A DNA stretch of 64,000 nucleotides from contig CM077666.1 of assembly GCA_039707655.1 (NCBI GenBank), positions 247,162,166-247,226,165 of the forward strand, in the 5' to 3' direction. The position numbers and the translations under genes are program-made. Position 1 is the stretch's first letter. Each line of letters opens with the position of its first letter. Positions 57,496 to 64,000 of the stretch are shown piece after piece. The notes under the pieces were generated by a model. That model worked only from the letters and a program-made list of their open reading frames with translations. It ran no database searches and was not told the DNA's origin. Source of the stretch: Elymus sibiricus. Its lineage: Eukaryota > Streptophyta > Magnoliopsida > Poales > Poaceae.

Positions 57496-57571
57496 TAGAC
57501 TTTCTCTCATTCTCTCTCTCTCTCTCACTATTATGATCACAGGATCATAATAATTTTCTGATAACAATCAG

Positions 57572-57581
57572 CCTATGTAGG
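57572..57581 (+). promoter_or_regulatory. Palindromic TATA-like box of E3
   Basis: CCTATGTAGG, 46 bp from the tip, pointing toward the transposase gene. Confidence 0.55.
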
Positions 57582-58144
57582 GGAGCGATTAGGTGTTCCC
57601 GAACTCGCAAAAAAAACAAAAAAAGCCACTCGGCCACGAACTGCCCACCACCTTCGCCGCCCCCCCACCCCACCCCACCGGCCGCGTGACCTCCCGTATG
57701 ACCGGCCGCCGCGGCCGCAGCCCGCCTCCACCACCACGCCAGCCATCACCGCCCTTCTTCACACCCGCCTCCGCTAGGACCTCTCCTCCCCCGATGCTCC
57801 CCGCGCGCCGCCGCCAGGACCTTTCCTCCACGGATCCGGCCAACCACGCGCCACCGGCCGCGGATCCAGCCACCACGGATCCCGCACGCATGCATCCGGC
57901 CGCAGCTCATGGCCGCCACGGATCCCGCGCGCACGCATCCACCCACGTCATGCCTCTAGTGCCTCACTACCACGCGCCGCCGCCGAAACATCCCAATCCC
58001 CACCGCCTCCCTCGCATCGCTGAAAACCTTTATGCTAGCGCTATAGGGTGGGTCTGTTCTCATAACACCCTTAAGAGTCTTATTCTCCTAACAAAAATGC
58101 TTATTCTCATAACACCCCCACCTCCACGCCGCCGCCCCTCCCCT

Positions 58145-58385
58145 CCCCGCCTCCTTCCGTGGGAGCGGCCGGCAGCGATGCCGTCCCTCCCCTCCCCACT
58201 TTCTCCCGCGGCAGCGGCCTGGGAGCACCGCTGCCCCACCCCTCCAGGCCTTCTTCCGTGGCAGCGGCCTCGGCAGCGGCCTCGCAGCGTCGTCGCCCCA
58301 CCCATCCAGGCCTTCTTCCGTGGCAGCGGTCTCGGAGCGCCGCTGCCTCACTCCACCCGGCCTTCTTCTTCCGTGGCATTGGCCT
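58145..58385. repeat. GC-rich minisatellite of about 62 bp in the E3 leader
   Basis: CCAGGCCTTCTTCCGTGGCA then GCGGCCTCGG recurs with a 62-bp step (58249, 58311), with decayed units on both sides. Confidence 0.7.
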
Positions 58386-58456
58386 TGCAGATCGGCGCCG
58401 CGTCAGGATCCACTGCATTCCATCCTCCGCCAGATCCGATCTTCTGCTGCCTCGAC

Positions 58457-61400
58457 ATGGCACCAGTCAGACGAAAAAGAAGTGCTTGCAAGGCTCCTTC
58501 CTCCATCGCTAGTATCTGGATGCAAGCTTCTGCGAGGTTCGGCTCAAAAATTCCATCTCCACTGACATTGAGTCAAGTTCAAATCGCCCATGAGCTACTG
58601 AAGAAGCGTAATGAAAAGTGGACTGCACGGGTGAATGCAAGAGAGCTGCAGACGAAAACGAAGGGAACTTCCTGCAAATGCAAAGACGCACTTCAACATG
58701 AGGTAAGCAGTTCACTTCTCATTCGCCATCAGTACATGAAGTTCAGTACGCCTTCAAAGCCGTTGCAGTGCGTTTACTTCAGTTCGCCGTTAGTAAAACT
58801 GCAGTGCGGTCGCTCGGTTATGCAGTACAGTTGCATAGCTTCACCCTGAGTAATGATGCAGTGAGGTTGCTTCAGTTCGACCTGCGCGATGATGCAGTCC
58901 GCCTGCATTACTTCGCAGTCCCCTTTTTAAGTCAATGCAGTTCGCATCATTCAGTTCATTTCGCCTGACAATGCAGCTCGGCCGTTTTATGCAGGAAGTT
59001 AAGTTCACCAGACAAAAATGCCGCGGATAAATCCCAACCCCGAGCCTCTGAACAGCATGGTGAGTCAAGCTTCTGGAAACACTGGATGGGTAACTCCTGA
59101 GATACCTCCAGGATTCTACACTACCACCAATAGGGTGCAATACTCTCCAGAAGAAGATTTTTCCCAGGAAGAAGAGGTAGTGGAAGATGGCGACGATGTC
59201 ACCTTCATGTGGGAGGGCACTCACCAACAGGCTGGTGCTGATGATGATGATGACGATGAGCCAATAATAGTTATTAAGCCAGAGTACAAGCACGAGTTCA
59301 CTACATTTGGACAGCATGTGAACAGACAACGATGAAGCTGTTGACCATGATGATGATGATGATGATGATGATGATAATGAGGATGATGATGATGATGTCC
59401 CGCCGCCCCGACAATTTCAAACCAATCCAGTGAGACATCACCACAACACTGGATTACCAACGCGTGCACCTGCAGCACAAAACAGAGCTCCGCGTGCACC
59501 TGCTGCAAAAAACAGAGCTCCGCGTGCACCTGCTGCATCAAGTTCAATGCAGCGACCACCAAGGGTGCCTCGGCCAGAAGTCAACGGCAGGAACAAGTCT
59601 TCCTCATTGCTACCACCGCGAGATCCTCAACTACATAGTTCTGTTATAACCCCACCGTGTCCAATACAACCCGGCGAGCTGCAAATGCCAATAGATAAAA
59701 GACAGTACACACACGTAAGTTTTCTGGCCCCAAAAAATATAAATATTACAGTCCATTGAGAAAAGTAGTGCATTTAAATTCCATGTGAAGTTTGGTCCAA
59801 TATCTAATGCAGTTGACTCTTTGAAAAAATCTAAATAATATGCAGTGCTTTCTTACCTCGTATGCAGTCCTCTTTTCTAAAACAGAACAATACACTTAGT
59901 CTCGTAGTGCAGTGCACTTAGTCTCTAACAATGTGACAAAAGGAAATTCTGTCAGAAACAAATTCAAAAGATGATGATGGAATTTTTTCCTAACATGGTT
60001 TACCACAACGCTGTCATGCAGAATCAAAACATGCCGCCAAATCTCATACCTGCTGCTGGAATGAAGTTCAGCTCGTACGACAACGCATGGGAGTTTTATA
60101 ACACTTATGCAAGACATGCAGGGTTTGGCATATGAAAAAATGCGCGCCACAAGACAAATCACTACATTGTTTGCTCCAGAGAAGGGAAGCACAAGTCAAC
60201 CGTGGGAGAATATGACCGGAAACGTGGCAAGACATCAAAAAGGACTGGTTACCTAGCAAGAATTAGAGTGAAAGAGGGGAAGAATGGGAGCTTTGTGATA
60301 CACAAGGTTGAGCTCAAGCACAATCACAAGATGATTGAAAGCCCCGGGATGATTTTGCACATGCACTCACACAAAAGAGATGATCCTTTGATTGACCAGT
60401 TGGTGAAGGACATGCAGCTGGACAACCACACACACGCACAGATGATGTCAACACTGTCGCGTATGTCCGGTGGTCTGCAATTCATGGGACATACTAGCCG
60501 CGACTGGGTGAACAAGTAAGCACACCACAAAACATCTCCCTTGAGCATTATTTGGGTAATTATTTACCATTTTGATATGATAAGTTTGCATTGTGTTTGA
60601 AATGCAGAAAACAGCAGTTTGCAAGAGAGGAGTCTCAAGATGACATCAAGAAACTTCTAGGTTTCTTCGAGAAGATGAAGAAGATCAACCCAGAGTTCTT
60701 CTATGATTACGACGTCGATGCAGATAAACGTGTAAGAAACATCTTCTGGGCCAACGCAAGTTGCAGAGGATCGTATGAAGATTTTGGAGACTGCGTGACA
60801 TTCGACACGACATATAAAACGAATAAGTTCCACATGCCGTTGGGAGTATTTGTGGGAGTGAACCATCATCTCCAGAGCACGATCTTTGCTGTCACCCTTG
60901 TGCGAGATGAAACGATACCGTCGTTCGAATGGGTTTTCAAAACATTCTTGAGGTGCATGAACTACAAGCCGCCAATCTGCATGCTCACAGGTACAATACA
61001 ACACCTGTGTACTTACATTTGTTTGGTCCACTTCTATTTCTTCCGTCTTTCTTGCACATGGACAACTTAATAAAAATACACTACTTGTGCCTCTCAGACC
61101 AATGTTCTTCGATGAAGGCAGCATTAAAAACTAGCCTCAAGGATACATTGCACAAGTTGTGTCGGTGGCACATCATGAAGAAGTACAAAGACCACCTCGC
61201 CTTGCTGTATAAGGCGTATGACACATTCAAGGCTGACCTCACCGCGGTGCTGAACCATCCACTAATGCCGTCAGAATTTGAACGAGCATGGAAGGATCTC
61301 ATGCAGAAATACAACTTGCAAAACGACGAGGTGATGAATTCCCTATGGGATGACCGACAAGAGTGGATATCAGCTTACTACAAGGAATTTTTTTGTGCGC

Positions 61401-62629
61401 GGATGACTTCCACGCAGAGAAGCGAGAGTATGAACCGTATACTGAAGAAAAACTTCGTCAAAGAGAAGCATGATCTCCATCTATTTGCTCAACAGGTGGA
61501 CAGGTGCATTCAGACCAGGAGGGCCGTCGAGCACGCAGAGACAATCGGGAATGTGGTAACTTCAAAAACAAACAATATTTCCAGTTTTGTGATGTCTAAC
61601 ACTAATTTTCTGATCACGCAGTAAGAGGTAAAGACGACCACCAAATTTGGATTTGAAGTCCAGCTATCCAAAATATACACAAGGGCAGTTTTTGCAGATT
61701 TCAAGGAGACACATTACCGCAGCACAGCATTCAGAGCAGAACAGTGCCCTGACAACCCAACAAAATACCTCGTTCACCACTACAACCGATCAGATGCATT
61801 TGATTGGGCAAGGCATGAATTCCAAGTGGTCGCCAATGTCGAGAACGGTGTCTACGAATGCGAGTGCAAACTGTGGACACACACAGGTATGGTTCGCTTG
61901 CACAAAAAGCTTAATTTCAGCAAGCTATGCATGAAGCTCACTTGCTTAAAAAGAAAAGTATGGTCTATTAATTTAATGCAGTTCACTTACAAAACAAAGA
62001 ATTCTGTGTTGTCTATTGGGCTCTTTTGCGTCCATGTGATATGCATGCTCCATCAGTTGAGGGTAGACAAGATTCCTGAAGTGTACATCTTGAAAAGATA
62101 CACTAGAAACGCAAGATCAAATCCAACGTTTGACCGTAGAGACTACGAACAAACAGCACCAGATGGAACTTCACTATTCTGCCGTAGAAAAATGCTGGCA
62201 GAAACAGCAATGGACCTGGCAAACAGAGGGACAAGGTCCGACGCCAGGTACCACAGGGCGATGTCTGGTATGAGGGCACTAATCAAGGAGGTTGATGTGC
62301 TGAATGAAGAAGAAGAAGCAGCGAAAATTCAGCAAGCACAGAATTCCTTGGGTGACAACAATACCGAGCAAGCGGAAGGTGCTGAACACATTGCTACTGC
62401 TCAAATCAAAAAGGAAACAATCCTTCCACCTCCTGTTTCAAACACAAAAGGGAGGAAGAAAGGGGGCGATGCAGCTCCAAAAAAGGATGCATCCAAGGAG
62501 AAAAATGCTGAAACAAATAGTAAGCCACAGCCTGAGCTGGACAGTGATGGTAGGCCGCTGGGAATAAGAAGGTGCCTGACATGTAATGTCATCAACGGAC
62601 ACAATTCTAGGACATGTAAAAAAACATGA
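58457..62629 (+). pseudogene. FAR1/MULE-type transposase gene of E3
   Basis: Exons by eye: 1 (to 58702, basic, ends LQHE|GTAAGC), 2 (59012-59714, acidic with Asp run and RAPAA repeats), 3 (59956-60515), 4 (60608-60990), 5 (61098 to about 61555), 6 (about 61622-61886), 7 (about 62015-62629). Splice phases agree across the first four introns (0, 0, 2, 1). FAR1 DNA-binding domain in exon 3 (WEFYNTYARHAGFGI, NHYIVCSREGKHKS, KVELKHNHKM). MULE DDE core: CVTFDTTYKTNKFHMPLGVF, then DQCSSMKAAL across the exon 4/5 junction, CRWHIMKKY, and TQRSESMNRIL. SWIM finger CECKLWTHTG...FCVHV split by intron 6. A zinc knuckle CLTCNVINGHNSRTC precedes the TGA at 62627. Lesions: frameshift near 59320, in-frame TGA at 60133 (CGA to TGA likely), poor acceptor before exon 7. 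The start codon is uncertain; an open frame runs upstream to 57593. The protein would bind TIRs in the nucleus and cut DNA. Confidence 0.85.
59344..59546 (+). repeat. Coding microsatellite and 30-bp repeats in transposase exon 2
   Basis: (GAT)n run at about 59348-59395 encodes an aspartate stretch. It is followed by almost three copies of a 30-bp unit (CGTGCACCTGCAGCACAAAA...) encoding RAPAAQNRAP from 59461. Confidence 0.85.
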
Positions 62630-63304
62630 ATAAGAAAACCACGGCACTGGAGATGGGCAACAAAACAGGGATGCTGCACCAAGGCAGCAGAATAATAGCC
62701 ATACCAGTTCTGCTGGCAATACTCAAAATTTGACAAACCGAGACTCTGCAGCATCTGCAAAAAGAGGCAGAGACACAATGCGAGAACCTGCCCACAGAGA
62801 ACAAGATCAGAAAATGAAGAAGAGGATGAACATGATATTGGAGAAGAAAATAGTGATGCAACCGAAGAAGAGGAGCAATTTGTTTCTGAAGAAGATCAAG
62901 ATGAAGAAGAGGATGAAGAAGAAGAAGAAGAGAGTGAAGAAGATGAAGAACCTGAAGAAACAATGCCAATAACACCACCAAACAAAAGACAAAAAACTGA
63001 AGGGAAAGCTGTACAGAAACAAGCAACGACGACACCACATACAAAAAATAGGTTAGGAGCACGAAAGGATGCAGTTCAAAGTGGTACAAAATTAGCACCG
63101 CCATCAACCAGCACGCGAGGAAAGACAAAGACTGCAGTTCACAGCCATGGGAAACAAAGACTGCCATCAACCACCAGGCAAGGCGCTATAAACACCACAG
63201 TGCGAAGAGAAGAAACTGCAACACCGCCAAGAACAACATGGCAAACTGCAATAAAAGACGCGCTCCAGTCGCCAAGAAGAAGCAGCAGGTTAACGACAAA
63301 ATAG
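62630..63304 (+). pseudogene. Acidic C-terminal extension with second zinc knuckle
   Basis: After the TGA at 62627 an alternative frame reads GTGDGQQNRDAAPRQQNN. Then, back in the original frame, CSICKKRQRHNARTCPQRT, a second CX2CX4HX4C knuckle, leads into a long Glu/Asp run (about 62813-62958) and a Thr/Pro/Lys/Arg-rich tail ending SRRSSRLTTK and TAG at 63302. It is either the frameshifted C-terminal end of the transposase or a separate small acidic protein. The duplicated knuckle suggests an internal duplication. Confidence 0.6.
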
Positions 63305-63855
63305 ATACAGTTCGCTATAGTAATCATATACCAGTTTGCATATCTGTAAGACTTATATAAACACGAATTACACGCTGACTTTAAGCTTATATTACACACG
63401 AACATGAACGATTAGAGGAGCCAAATTGGTCGATTACTGCAGATTTTAGTCGGGATCCCAGTAAATAAAAAAGAAACAAAGGACAACGGACGTCCAGAAA
63501 CAACTAAAATCATCCCGCAGCACCCGATTGCATGTAGAACGCAAGCGACGAAGCAGTTCTCTCTCCTGGCAAATGCAGTTCTCTTTCTCTATAAGTGCAA
63601 TTCATTGTAGTTGAGTGTGCAGTTTGGTAGCCGTGCAGTGCACTTGCGTTGAACCAACTAAAACAAATACAAGTCAGGAAGTTCCGTCATACAAGCCAGA
63701 AAGTTCAGTCATGCAAGCCAGGAAGTTCGGATTAGGTAAAAATACGCATGTCTCACAGATAGAAAACAAATACGAGTTTTTATTACAGTCCACATAACAG
63801 AGTAGGATGAAGCATTCGATACGCAAAAAGTACTTATTACAATCCACCTCAAATC
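63305..63855. other. 3' flank of transposase gene with short repeats
   Basis: Short repeats: CAAGCCAGGAAGTTC...GTCATG about three times at 63670-63730, and TGCAGTTCTCT phrases at 63553-63590. No coding content. Confidence 0.5.
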
Positions 63856-64000
63856 TTAACCAATCACGTCAAACGTGATTTCAATAGTATGATCCCCAAC
63901 TTCAAAAAAGTTTAGGACAACAACTTGATGAGACATCAGGCCACTCTCAATGACGAATTCCTTCCAGCCTCTCTGCAGATACAGCCGCCCATCAACGCCA
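63856..64000 (-). CDS. C-terminal end of a B3-domain protein (partial, at edge)
   Basis: Minus strand, open from the right edge to TAA at 63856. 47 codons read GVDGRLYLQRGWKEFVIESG, MSHQVVVLNFFEVGDHTIEI, TFDVIG. The pattern LxxGWKEFVxxxxL...VVLNFFEVGDxxIEITFDV fits the second half of a plant B3 DNA-binding domain (REM-like), with the Gly-Trp-Phe core kept. The start and upstream part lie outside the window. No stop or frameshift is visible in this piece. It faces the transposase gene, so it is either a host gene next to E3 or a gene carried within E3. Confidence 0.6.
   Translation of the reverse strand, partial: GVDGRLYLQRGWKEFVIESGLMSHQVVVLNFFEVGDHTIEITFDVIG

Larger units (their letters stand above)
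55548..57525. other. Spacer between E2 and E3 with MITEs
   Basis: Begins with (CT)n and (TA)n. A tandem direct repeat GGGACATGGTAACGCAATTA lies at about 55997-56055. TAATCTTACCTCACATGCATG-type phrases recur at 56490-56640. A Stowaway and two ends of a CACCC(T/A)GGGTG-type MITE follow. No gene. Confidence 0.6.
57526..64000 (+). mobile_element. E3: transposase-bearing member of the palindromic-TIR family (right end outside window)
   Basis: Left tip CACTATTATGATCACAGGAT then CATAATAATTTTCTGATAAC matches the E1/E2 TIR with a few changes and keeps the hairpin. CCTATGTAGG lies 46 bp inside. The next 50 bp (GTTCCCGAACTCGC, then A-rich) align with the promoter ends of E1/E2 on their minus strand, so E3 is inverted relative to them. 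A FAR1/MULE-type transposase gene follows in the direction of this promoter. No matching right TIR is found before 64000. Confidence 0.7.

Overview
This is plant nuclear DNA. It looks like the repeat-dense genome of a temperate grass, most likely Triticeae (wheat, Aegilops or barley group); that placement is inferred. The signs are long Ty3/gypsy and Ty1/copia retrotransposons nested in one another, gypsy elements carrying an antisense multi-exon PF04195-type gene, Stowaway MITEs with the CTCCCTCCG end, and a few degenerate host-like genes. No rRNA, tRNA or CRISPR was seen. Nearly every coding region is broken by stops or frameshifts.

Layout. (1) 1-21.2 kb: a zinc-knuckle (CCHC) protein gene on the minus strand is split by an 18.6 kb gypsy element (149-18756, minus, target duplication ACAAG). 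Its antisense gene is in turn split by a younger 8.7 kb gypsy element (1450-10171, plus, duplication AGGTC). The younger element has lost almost all of pol, and its 5' LTR has lost the TATA box. (2) 21.4-25.1 kb: spliced-looking fragments of an unrecognised minus-strand gene, with a 60-bp minisatellite just beyond its right (5') end. (3) 26-28.3 kb: a CT-rich tract holding a 1 kb tandem duplication that includes a Stowaway MITE. (4) 28.9-30.9 kb: a three-exon F-box/FBD gene on the plus strand with premature stops. (5) 30.9-32.9 kb: intergenic DNA with MITE pieces. (6) 32.9 kb to the right edge: a third gypsy element (LTR, primer site, gag) is invaded in gag by a copia element (5' LTR, gag-pol), which is invaded near its 3' end by a cluster of DNA elements. 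Neither retroelement shows its 3' LTR in the window.

The most interesting part is 42.9-64 kb. Three large DNA elements, here called E1 (42944-48983), E2 (49132-55547) and E3 (57526 to beyond the edge), share a terminal inverted repeat of about 40 bp that is itself a hairpin (arms ATTCTGATC / GATCAGAAT). One end of each carries a palindromic TATA-like box (CCTATATAGG type) 46-47 bp from the tip. E1 and E2 contain no transposase; they are filled with degenerate tandem arrays (units of about 155-180 bp and about 80 bp). E3 lies in the opposite orientation and carries an intron-containing FAR1/MULE-type transposase gene with a FAR1 DNA-binding domain, DDE core, SWIM finger and zinc knuckles; the splice phase matches at its first four introns. 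A minus-strand B3-domain fragment lies downstream at the window edge. I infer one transposon family with a once-autonomous member (E3) and two non-autonomous members (E1, E2). All five visible ends sit against TA or CT microsatellites.
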